Of a stretch of 64,000 bases of DNA, positions 24,858-34,319 are shown piece by piece. The number at the start of each line of letters is the position of its first letter. The first letter of the stretch is position 1. Position numbers and translations under genes: made by a program. The notes under the pieces were generated by a model. The model searched no databases. It was not told where the DNA came from and worked only from the letters and a program-made list of their open reading frames with translations. Origin of the DNA: Isoetes taiwanensis (taxonomy: Eukaryota; Streptophyta; Lycopodiopsida; Isoetales; Isoetaceae); NCBI GenBank assembly GCA_021234155.1, contig JAJEKV010000079.1:122001-186000 (forward strand), in the 5' to 3' direction.

Positions 24858-27800
24858 ATACTCCTCTGGAGTTGTTCTCTTCTGCAGTTGTTCTTTGAAT
24901 CGTCCATCCTTGGGTTCACCAAGTTGCATGCAAGTCCGTGTGCAAGTCATCGACTCGTCTCACCTAATTGCTTCTCCATCGAGCTTCCAATCTTCCTTGT
25001 TTGATCCCCTCAATCACATGGCTTGGATGTCACGTTGCGCAGTGCTATGCCGTCTTCTTGTCTTGAGGTACCCTCCGGTGACTTTGATTGTGCTCGTCAG
25101 TTTTGATCCTCCTGTTGCCTCTAGGGAGCTCGTGGAAGAAGTCGGTTGCTAGCACTTCTCCAGCTTTCAGTTCTTGACTTTTGTCTCTCTATGCATGTCG
25201 GCCTCTCTGGCAAGTAAAGCTTCATGGCTCTTCTCCCTGCTGGCGATGTTGTCGGGATGATGGATCCTTATATCTGCGCAGCTTGACCCTTGAGTTGAAG
25301 AAGTACCTGCCTTAGATATGCTCTTGTCGTTGAATAGCCTGGCTATTATCTTGAACTCTCTTTTTGCCGAAGGTGCTTTAGTTGCTATCCTTGTCGTTAA
25401 GGTGTCGAATGCTTCTACCTTGGGCGTTTGACGTGCCACATGTCGGAGATATGATCGGCTTCTTCTCTTCTAATTACTGGTAGGAGTACCTGACGAAGCC
25501 ATCACCTAGTTGTTGAAGGCATATCTCCTCGTCGCGGTGCCTTTCGTAAGTGCAACTCCATCTAATCCACGTGTCATAGCGCATTCCCCTATATTACCAC
25601 AAGGTGGAATTATGGTCGTCGAGATGTTGTCTTCTTAGTTGGCTCGTTGATGTCGGGGCGTTCCTCCTTCTATTGTTGAGGCCACTTTCGTGTCATAAGT
25701 TAGTCAAGTGTTGTTGCCGCTACCACAAGATGTAGTGTTGCGTCCCGGACGATGTCACAGTGCGGCGTATGATCTTGACATGACCCCAGTATTATCTCTT
25801 ATTCGACATTGGGTGGACGAGTTGTCTTCTACTTCGGGCCACTTCCTAAGTGTTTGGAGTCGAAGGTTTGCTTGGCCTCCCACGTCGTTTCTCCCTCGTA
25901 CTTGCTCTTCCATTTTGATCTTGGGCTATAGTTGTGCTTCTATGCTTCCTCTTTTGGTAGTCGAAGTGAAGGAGCTTCCGATCTAAAAGCGCTAAATCCA
26001 TAAAACATGACTCTAAACTCATGTTTCTCCAATTTATCTCTGTGAGCACCGAGATATACAATAGACGATATGCATTTACATTGGGATTTTAATTCATCGA
26101 CTTTTTCAAAACAACTACGAAGATCTACTTAATTGTTTATACTCCTTTAGGGTTTCCCCTCCTCCTATCGCATTTGACCCTTTGGTTTTGCTGCATCTTC
26201 TTTGTTCTGGTTGACTCCAGGATTCCTTTGAGATGCTGCTACTATTGTTGAGCTTCATGTCTGATCCGAGCTCGTCACGCCAGTTGCGAAGAGTGTTCGT
26301 TGATGTGATCCCTTGAGAAAGATGCTCCTCCTTAATGTGTATATTCATCATGAGGGATGCGGTGACCGCTCAACGTCCCTACATGCAGTGTGTCATTGCA
26401 GGGTTGCCGATGTGCGGTGCCATTAGTCGCTTGAGTAGGATCACCTAGCTGTTGCAGTTGGGCATTCTTGGATGTCTTCGAAGCTCTGAGATCATGGTCG
26501 GTAGGCAGGCATTGGCATTCCTCCGCAGGTTGAATTTCTGAGTCGACTCACATTTGCTTGGGCTTTGCTTCATTCCGGTGCCTCTCTGTGCACGGAAGTG
26601 TGGTCATCTCTATTGTCCCTACCATGGCTCCTTCTGGTCGCCTTTGCATGATTTGTATCTGCTGGCTAGGTCGTCTCCTCCGTCCTTTGGGTCCTATCCA
26701 TTCGAATCTCGCACTCCTTGGCTGACGTAGTAAGGTCGTCCTTCCTTTGGTTTCTAGGTGTTTCTGGGTCCCGAATTCTTTGTTAAACACGAAATATTCT
26801 CCTCCTTGATCTTGCCCCTAATGCTGATATAGGCCTTCAAGTTGGAGATGTTCCCGATATCGTCTCCTCCCTCGTGGTCTCCTGCGGTGCAAGGGAGCTA
26901 GAAGCTCATCTTGGTCAGCCTTACTAGGTGCTTTGTGGTTGCCTAGCTTGGTTACTCCTTTCGTTGGCGTTGCATGACATTCGCTTGAGCTGTTGGGCTG
27001 CAATGTCGCGGGTTGTCTTCCCTCCGGTTTTTATACGCTCCTGTGTTGCCATGACTTCTCCCCTCGACGGAAGATTATGCCTTCTGACCCTAGCTCGTGA
27101 TGCTAACGCGGCATCGATGTCTAACGTGTTCCTGCACCTGTATTTTGCTGCCTTGCATTCTTCCATTTGAAACTTCGTGGGCGTCGAGTTGGTGAAAGCG
27201 TCGAGATCCTCTTCTGATGTGACCTCGTCGTGGTAGCCTGAGGTTGACACCTAGAAAATTCTTGATGCCGTTGGTTACCAATTATTCTTCCCATTTGATG
27301 AAGATTGATGATAGGCGGTGGTGTCTGTTCTACTCGTTTGTCGGTTGAGGTGTTTGTCGTTGTGCTTCCCTCTCTTGGAGTGCCCTTTTGGTCTCCTCTC
27401 CTTATCCATGCTGTACATGGCTGGGACCTTGATGTCTTCAAGGAGTTGCGCCTCAAGCTCTTCTGTGGCTCTGGCCCCGTACTTCGAAAGCAACGCTCGT
27501 ATTTCCTAGAGTCTAAGGTCTACTTGAAGGGCTCTCCTACAACATTCTGGGCTCTATAAGCAAGCAAGGTGGCTCGAAAGACATTCTTTGAGACATATCT
27601 ATAATCTACAAGTCTATGGATATTAGGACGTGTGGTATGGCATGAAATGAGGGTTGTTTTGCAAAACCTCCATGATGTTTGAGGCATACCCTAAGGTCCT
27701 AACAAAGTTGGTTTGGGGGAGTCCAATCTCTACACATGGAGCGGCTTGGGCGGTTCTAGACTCTAGCTTCTTTCTAGGTATCCTGGCAATAGGGAGTGTC

Positions 27801-28200
27801 AATGTGGCGGCTATATAAGTCAAACTCTATTAGAAGGACACATAATTAGGTCAAGGTTTATGCCTTTGGCATGAGCAGAGGTGATGTACCGACAGTTGGA
27901 CTTGGGTTGCTATGCTGAGGTCTAGATGACTATAACAAAGGGGTGTTCTTGGGCACTTCTATCTAGGAGTAAGGTATCAGCTTCGAGCTGAGAGCAATAC
28001 TTGCGAGCTACTAATGGGGTAGGCTTCTATCTACAAACAAACTACAGTTGGAAAAACAATTCAAGGGTTTGGGCAATTTTGGTCAATTTGGGCTAGGGTT
28101 TGACATTTCTAGCCTAATTTGAGGTCATAAATGGATTCTAGGCTGTCTAACGGTCCTATTGCAACAAATTTCAGGCGATTTGGAGCTCTGTAGCTCAAGT
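24858..28200. other. Internal region of element A, second part
   Basis: GC-richer sequence with many overlapping short open frames on both strands between 24.9 and 27.6 kb. Minus-strand frames at 25167-25439, 26924-27250 and 27275-27493 are hydrophilic and Gag-like in composition, but no zinc knuckle, protease or RT motif is recognised. Because the CAG/CTG errors are frequent here, a broken gag cannot be excluded. From 27.6 to 28.2 kb nothing is recognised. Confidence 0.4.
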
Positions 28201-28222
28201 TATAGAGGTTCAAAGTTTGGAG

Positions 28223-28289
28223 GTCTCACAGGTTGCGCCCTGCTCAAAAACTAAAGTTTAGTTCTTTGACCAGGCGCGAGCTGTGAGAC
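28223..28289. repeat. 67 bp imperfect palindrome, unit 1
   Basis: GTCTCACAGGTTGCGCC...CTAAAGTTTAG...GGCGCGAGCTGTGAGAC. The two arms are nearly complementary, centred on an AAAGTTT core, and would make a long stem. Confidence 0.8.
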
Positions 28290-28436
28290 ATTGGCTGTAA
28301 ATTGGGTTAAACTTGTCCAATTTGGGTGATCTAAGGATCAAATCATGCTAGTCTCATCGAGTTAGGCAGAATGGACCCCTTACTTGGTCAATTTGGAGGT
28401 GTTTTGGTCTAGTTTGGACATGGTCTAGGTATGAAG

Positions 28437-28503
28437 GTCTCACAGGTTGCGCCTCGTTCAAAAACTAAACTTTAGTTTCTTGACAAGGCGCGAGCTGTGA
28501 GAC
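28437..28503. repeat. 67 bp imperfect palindrome, unit 2
   Basis: Same design and length as the unit at 28223-28289: GTCTCACAGGTTGCGCC left arm, CTAAACTTTAG centre, GGCGCGAGCTGTGAGAC right arm. The two units are 147 bp apart in the presumed leader of element A. Confidence 0.8.
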
Positions 28504-29040
28504 ATCACACTTTTTGGTCTGAGAGTATCCTATTTTACTAAAATAAAAACTACTACTTGCTAACTCGTCCTAATTAAGCAAGATTTGACACATAAACTAC
28601 TCAAAATTATCATGTATTAACAAAATTATTGATTATTTACAACATATCTACTTGGGGATCTCCTTAATTAAACTAGCTAATTACATGCCTTCCCTCATGA
28701 GGGTTACTAAAACCAAGCATGAACAACGCAGTCGCTTGAGTCTTCAAAATGTTGGACCAGGCTTACTACTTTCTGCTTGCTTTTTTGAGCCTTGGCCTCC
28801 CGCTCTCGTTCGTCCTCTCCTCTTCTTGTTTCCTTGACCTCCTTGGCCTCAGGCTGTTCGCCTTGTCGAGAAAGTCGAGCGGTCTGTTTGGTGCGCATCA
28901 TGTCGATCGGAGTCCTGGTGTCTATTGAGATGCTGTCTCTATCTAGCTTAAGGGCCTTGGTTCTAAATCTAAGGCTTAGCCATTAATATTATCTAACATT
29001 ATTAAAGCTTAAATCTAATTAAGAATTATAATTTAAATAC

Positions 29041-29135
29041 AAACGATGCCCGCCTTCAGTGGTTGGCACGGGGGGGTTTGGGGGGGTTCAATCCTGTGGG
29101 TGGGAGGTTCAATTCTCGCTACCGCGGGAATTCTT
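29041..29135. other. tRNA-like or SINE-like remnant
   Basis: AGTGGTTGGCACGG is followed about 45 bp later by GGAGGTTCAATTCTCGC. These resemble the A and B boxes of a tRNA-derived promoter. No cloverleaf could be drawn with confidence, and the G runs between the boxes are unusual. Confidence 0.3.
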
Positions 29136-29254
29136 TTAAGATGAGGTTCAAAGAGATTGAAAAACTAGACTAATCTAGCTAGATCCTAGGCTAAGATTCG
29201 AATTACCAAGTTACTTTTTTAAATTTTATAACTTTTCAAGCTGTTGTCATCAAT

Positions 29255-29505
29255 GTCTTACAGCTTGCACCTCGTCACAAAACTAAACTTTAGTTATTGA
29301 AAGTTTAGTTATTGTTGTCATCAATGTCTCACAGCTTGCGCCTCGTCGCAAAACTAAAGTTTAGTTATTGAACCAGGCGCCAAAACTAAACTCACAGCTT
29401 GCGCCTCGTCGCAAAACTAAAGTTTAGTTATTGAACCAGGCGCCAAAACTAAAGTTTAGTTATTGAAAGTTTAGTTATTGAACCAGGCGCGAGCTGTGAG
29501 ACCAC
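29255..29505. repeat. Rearranged array of the palindromic unit
   Basis: Three to four partial copies of the palindrome at 28223-28289 follow one another, sharing CTCACAGCTTGCGCCTCGTC, AAAACTAAAGTTTAGTTATTG and AACCAGGCGC. The last copy ends with GGCGCGAGCTGTGAGAC. The array looks like repeated slippage or unequal exchange between units. Confidence 0.78.
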
Positions 29506-29665
29506 CTTACCTGGCTCATTTTTTTTAGTGTGAGACCACCTTACCTGGCTCATTCTTTTTAGTTTTATTAAGTTCCGGTATGGTGTGAGACCACCTTACC
29601 TGGCTCATTCTTTTTAGTGTGAGACCACCTTACCTGGCTCATTCTTTTTAGTTTTATTAAGTTCC
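29492..29665. repeat. Tandem repeat of a 34 bp unit
   Basis: The unit GTGAGACCACCTTACCTGG followed by CTCATTCTTTTTAGT occurs four times, with a longer spacer TTTATTAAGTTCC after the second and the fourth. It continues the right arm of the palindromic array. Confidence 0.85.
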
Positions 29666-29834
29666 AATTCACCTAACTGTGCTAATATTAAATTCCAATC
29701 CACTTAACTGTTACTAGCTTAGCATAAACTACAAAAATGAGAAAAAAATTTCCCACTTTTCGAGGTTCGAGGATCCTATCAAGTTAGTACTCTTTGGGAG
29801 CATGGCGGTGCTTTGCTCTTGGTCTCCAAGAACA

Positions 29835-29848
29835 TTGCTCGATACCCT
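29835..29848 (-). other. Element A primer-binding site, altered tRNA-iMet type
   Basis: On the minus strand the bases after the LTR end (GACGCCACA) read AAGGGTATCGAGCAATG. The standard plant initiator-Met site is TGGTATCAGAGC. The observed sequence lacks the A of CAG (and has G for the first T), which is the same CAG-to-CG change seen elsewhere in this window. Confidence 0.65.
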
Positions 29849-29849
29849 T

Positions 29850-31404
29850 TGTGGCGTCCCCTACTCATATCACGGTTGCACTCACCGGTATACAAACAAG
29901 TTCATCCCCATACCAGCTCCATGCTAATATAGGGCCCTCCACTTATCACTTTGCAACCTTGAAGAGTTCCGGTGGGAAGAATGAAGGGGTCCTTTACCTG
30001 TCTCCCCTCGGGGCCTACCTAGGCTGAAGCGTAAACATACATGTTAGTAGTACATACATCAACATCATATGACCATCACGAAGGATGGTCCTCCACATAT
30101 CTGCATAGACAAAGATCAGCACATCACATAGGGAATCCTACCCAAGGCTCGGACTCAAAGGGATGGCCCGGCGGCTTGGGTCTCGAGTTCATTGCGAGGC
30201 GAATTCATGGCAATGGATTTGGCATAAGAACATGGCATAGGGTTGTCCACTCCATCCGCCCCTCCACAGTGTACACTTTGCGGAGTAGGCTGAAAAGTGT
30301 CGGGACTGGATCAGAGTCCGCCGGGATGCATAGCCAAAGGGGCTACTCACGGGGTCATCATCCCGGTTCGATGGGGCGGTGGGGATCACTCCCTCCAGAT
30401 CTCTACATCTTGACTCAAGGTGACTAGAGGGCCCTTTGCCCGTGATTCCGAACCCCCACCGGAAAGTGTACACCACTTCACGGTGTCGAGCCCATGCCTT
30501 ACCCTTTTCGGTGGTAAGCCATTAGGCCTAGTCACAATGATCCCCAGGTAGGCCTTACACACCCGAGGGATCGTTCAAGAGTCGGGACATGAACCTCCTT
30601 CTTAGCCGGTCGGCCCCTTCACCCACAACCAGGTGTGGTTCTTGTACCTGGCCGAATCTATGGTGTGCTAGAGGCTAATCTAGGAGCATCTACTACCAAG
30701 CTTGAAGTCTCTACCCCCTTCCCAATACAAGGAGTTCACGAGATACATCATCCATATACATCACGGAAGAACTAAAGAACATAGATCTAATCTATATCAT
30801 AGAGTTAGGTTCTTTAGTTAGAGTCTGGTATCTACTCATCTAGAGATCTAGATAGCTGCTAAAAAGCGATTTAATAGGCTAAACCTCACGATACAATGAC
30901 CGAAAATGGTTTAGACCATTAAATCGACTACATCCCCCAATCCATGAGTTGCTCCTCGACACGAGTTCGACCATCCTCTTTTGAACTTTCCGAATCAAGG
31001 GAAACTAATGGTGCCATTCTCTCGAGCCAGTGCAGGGAGGCTGTTTTGACTCATAGAGCAGCCAAAACGAGCTCTAAAACCCTAGGAACGAAAATGGGCA
31101 AGTTAGGGTTCTTCTACTTAAATAGGCAAGGGTTGGGGCTTAGGGTTTCCAATTATCCCTTTAGGCATGTGGGATAATTGGAAATGGGCCCACTTGCCTT
31201 TAATGGCTAGGTGGCCAAATGTGCCTACATGGAAATGTGTGCACCTTAATAAATGTGCATGTGCACATTAATAAGAAGTGCACATACCTAGCAAGTTGCC
31301 CCCTAGGGCTACTCACCTGGCTACACGTCGGCGTACACGTCAGTTGGAGTGGCGTGTATGCGGCGTGACAAACAAGATGCGGTATCGTCACGGGACCGTT
31401 ATCT
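29850..31404 (-). repeat. 5' LTR of element A
   Basis: Begins TGTGGCGTCCCC on the plus strand and matches 8838-10403. Similarity ends at about 31404 (GGGACCGT); the expected terminal CGCCACA is not seen, so this end is truncated or altered. Confidence 0.75.
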
Positions 31405-31458
31405 TTGTCTTTGGAACGATCACTGCAACTTCTACCCGATTTTAGAAATAATTTTGGG

Positions 31459-31511
31459 CCCAGTTGCTACCCCTGCATGATACCGAAATCGATGATATGC
31501 AGCTCTGCCGA
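31459..31511 (-). pseudogene. GRAS exon fragment with intron start
   Basis: On the minus strand GCAGAGCTGCATATCATCGA encodes AELHIID, continuing FGIMQG, followed by GGTAGCAACTGGG, which fits a splice donor. Its coding frame continues upstream past the MITE at 32247, where about 35 further codons are open (ending FKLFLKSA). It is another copy of the GRAS fragment near 8.6 kb. Confidence 0.6.
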
Positions 31512-31520
31512 TTTCAGAAA

Positions 31521-32246
31521 GGGAAAAACTACAGAATACCCTTATGTTTTGACATATTTTTCTACATACCCCTAACTTTTCAAAAATTTATGGAATGCCC
31601 CTGGCCAATGTATTTGGCCTTGTATAATTTCGTATATCACATGATGCCCTCGTATTTTTGCGTATTTTAGTGAATGCCCTTGTGCAAGCAGTTCGTTTCC
31701 GCTCTTGCCTTTTTCTAGAAAAAGCTTTTTCGGTGCTACAGACCAACAAATTTTTGTTTGATGGTTGCTTTTTCGGTAATCCTCTACAGACCAACAAATT
31801 TTCAGTGGCACAGAGTTCGATTGGAGGGTGCACCAGCAGCAGCAATTCTGATTTCGAGCTTATCAGCCAATTCTGATTTCGCACCAGCAACATGACACTT
31901 ATTTCGCATCAGCCAATTCCTTTTGTAGCGAAGCCACTGGAACAAGGATCCGATTCTTGCAAACCCAGCTAACCCATCATCGATTCTTAAGCTCCAGCCA
32001 CAGTAAGGATCAGATATTTTCCACAGATCAGGAATTTACCACAGATCAGGTATCAAGGGTATTTTGTGAATTTGAAGGAAACATAAGGGCATTTGAGGAA
32101 TTATGTCAAAACATAAGGGTATTTCAACAATTATCAAAACTACAAAATACATTGTACATTAACCAGGGGCATTCCATAAATTTTTGAAAAGTTAAGGGTA
32201 TGTGGGAAAATATGTCAAAACATAAGGGTATTCTATAGTTTTTCCC
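31521..32246. mobile_element. Mutator-type MITE with 9 bp target duplication
   Basis: A 726 bp element starts GGGAAAAACTACAGAATACC and ends with the inverse, ...CTATAGTTTTTCCC. Terminal inverted repeats extend about 90 bp (both contain CCCTTATGTTTTGACATATT and GGAATGCCCCTGG in inverse orientation). It is flanked by perfect 9 bp direct repeats TTTCAGAAA at 31512-31520 and 32247-32255. Nine-base duplications and long TIRs are hallmarks of Mutator-like elements. No transposase frame is present, so it is non-autonomous. Confidence 0.9.
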
Positions 32247-32484
32247 TTTCAGAAATAATTTGAAGATGTTTGTGGTTCGAAGGAGAATGCTCTGCTCTGC
32301 CCTATGTTTTGTTTCACAGGGATACTGGGTGCTTGAATCCCAACCCCTTAAGATTTTGTATTAAAGCTTCACCTTATTAATTTAATACACTTTGATTTAA
32401 AAAACCTGGCATTAGATTTAAACTTGTTCCTTAATATTAGGGCGAGCAGATATAAAGTTTCCTTATCCAAATTTAAAACTTTAG

Positions 32485-32945
32485 GAGAAACCTAATGTAG
32501 TTTCCATGGAAACCTAATGTAGTTTCCTTGGAAACCTAATGTAGTTTAAGTTTCTTTGGAAACCTAATGCAGTTTCAAATTCAAAATGTTGGCGTACTCC
32601 TCAAGCTAAAAAGACGCCGTTAATGCATTTGAGAACACAATCTTCCATAAGATCTTAAACATGTGGGTAGATTACTTGAAAATGTGCCACAAGATCTAAC
32701 ACACGTGTCTAGATTTTTTTTTTATTATTTTAAAAATCGGAAACCTTATAGAGTTTTCCCAAAAGTAAACTATGTATAGTTTCCATAAAGGAAACCTTAC
32801 AAGGTTTTCACTAGAGGAAACCTAACATAGTATCCATGGAAACTTAATATGGTTTCAATGGAAACTTGATATAGTTTCATGGAAACTACATCATGTTTCC
32901 ATTGAAACCATATTAAGTTTCAATAAGAAACCCTATAAGATTTCC
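32485..32945. repeat. Array of GGAAACCTAATGTAGTTTCC short palindromes
   Basis: Repeats of GGAAAC-(8-9 bp)-GTTTCC follow each other at 32490-32580 and again at 32750-32945. At 32841-32925 two such units face their reverse complements and make an 80 bp hairpin. The flanks carry no target duplication that I can see. The same motif occurs at 7746-7824. Confidence 0.75.
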
Positions 32946-33019
32946 AGCGAACTCCAACCCAAATCGGGAGTAGAAAAAACCATCGCCACTCACCTCTATT
33001 ATAGAAGAACATATGATGT

Positions 33020-33390
33020 CACTATTAAATATTATTTCCATGCATGTGTGCATGGAAATACCCTCCTATACTTTATCTATTATTAGCTTCATACCTCCTA
33101 TACTTTATTGAAGTTATAAGAGGCTTGGAAGCTTTGGAGGAAGTAATGACGGAGAAATGATTGAAATTCATAATTAGTTATAGCAACTCGACCATACATT
33201 ATGCTGATGCTATAAATATTATGTCATGCATGTGTATGTGTTTCTTTATATTTATCTATTAATGTTTTAGATCTCCTATACTTTATTGAATATAAGAAGT
33301 TTAGAAGCTTCAAGGGAAGTAATGACTGAGAAACAATTGAAATTCACCAATAGTTATAGCAACTCTACCATTAGGTGCATGGTTGAGTTG
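33020..33390. repeat. Diverged tandem duplication of about 180 bp
   Basis: Both halves contain TCATGCATGTG, TATTTATCTATTA-type sequence, CTCCTATACTTTATTGAA, AGAAGCTT-like and GGAAGTAATGACNGAGAAA, then TTATAGCAACTC, in the same order. No gene is recognised between 33.4 and 34.2 kb. Confidence 0.6.
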
Positions 33391-34319
33391 GAAGAACTCC
33401 TATATCAAAGTGAAGTTAGGGGAAGTTCATAAGCTTTGAAGGACAACCGCAAAATTAAAGGAACTTACCAATACCTCGACCATTATGGTCTTGGTCGAGT
33501 TGCAAGGGGTCATATATCTTGATTATATTGAGAGAGATAACTTCTCGAGAAATACACGAAGATTGAAAATAAGTATAGCAGCTTGGCTATTTTTATACCC
33601 CTTGAGTATTGGTACATGAAAAACTAGTATTTGCAACAAAGACTACATGATAAAGCATCGTCTCGCTTTCTCAAAGAGAAAACATATGTCCCCTTCCTTT
33701 GCACATTGCCTCTTTTAACATATAAATATCCAGGCTTCCTCTATAATCGACGCCAGTACATATGCCAATTATCGGATGACTTTTTTGGGTTGCCCCTAGG
33801 GGGGCAAACCCTTGTTTATGTGGGCTTTTGGCATATCCTAGGTATATGCTAGAATATCCCTAGGATATGCTGGTGACTGCTAAAAACTTATGATTGGCTG
33901 TAAATGCTAGGTCACTTCTGTTGGTGGGCAGCCGCTCTCGAAACCGGCTAACCGGAGAGGTCTCTTGGGCAGATGGCAAGTATTTTGAGTGTGTCTCCCG
34001 CTGGCTCGAGTTTCATCTGGCGATGGCCCTTGGAGGCACTCTTTGTGGGCGCCTTTGCTTACGTTTTTAAATTAACGGCTATTTTGAGAGGTCAGCAACC
34101 AGTGTGGGAGTTTAGCAGCTGGATTGGTGTTCTGCAACTAGAATAACGATCTTCTTGCCAGTTCTTGGCATTCGTAAGACATTTGGTGAGTTTGCAGGAG
34201 TTTTACGAGTTTGCAAGGTTCTTTTAGTGAGTTTGATGTCGGATCTTAGGCTGCAGATATGTCGGAGATGTAGCGGCAACTATGGTAGCTATGGCGGAGC
34301 TGTAGAGAAGTAGCCACAA

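Larger units (their letters stand above)
8833..31422 (-). mobile_element. Element A: large LTR retrotransposon, interrupted
   Basis: Two similar direct repeats of about 1.57 kb bound this element. The minus orientation follows from a polypurine run ending AAGGTGGGGAGAA just before the 3' LTR (10404-10415) and an initiator-Met-type primer site next to the 5' LTR (29835-29848). LTR ends read TGTGGCGT...ACGCCACA where preserved. The internal part is 10404-13951 plus 24858-29849, about 8.5 kb, split by element B. I find no reverse transcriptase, integrase or protease motif in it. Reading frames are short and several lie in GC-rich stretches (25-27.5 kb), so it is either a non-coding LARD-type derivative or a coding element whose frames are broken by the CAG/CTG sequence errors described in the findings. 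Confidence 0.75.

Noticed and set aside
29041-29135. tRNA gene
   Set aside because: Box-like motifs are present, but arms do not pair into a cloverleaf and G runs fill the anticodon region.
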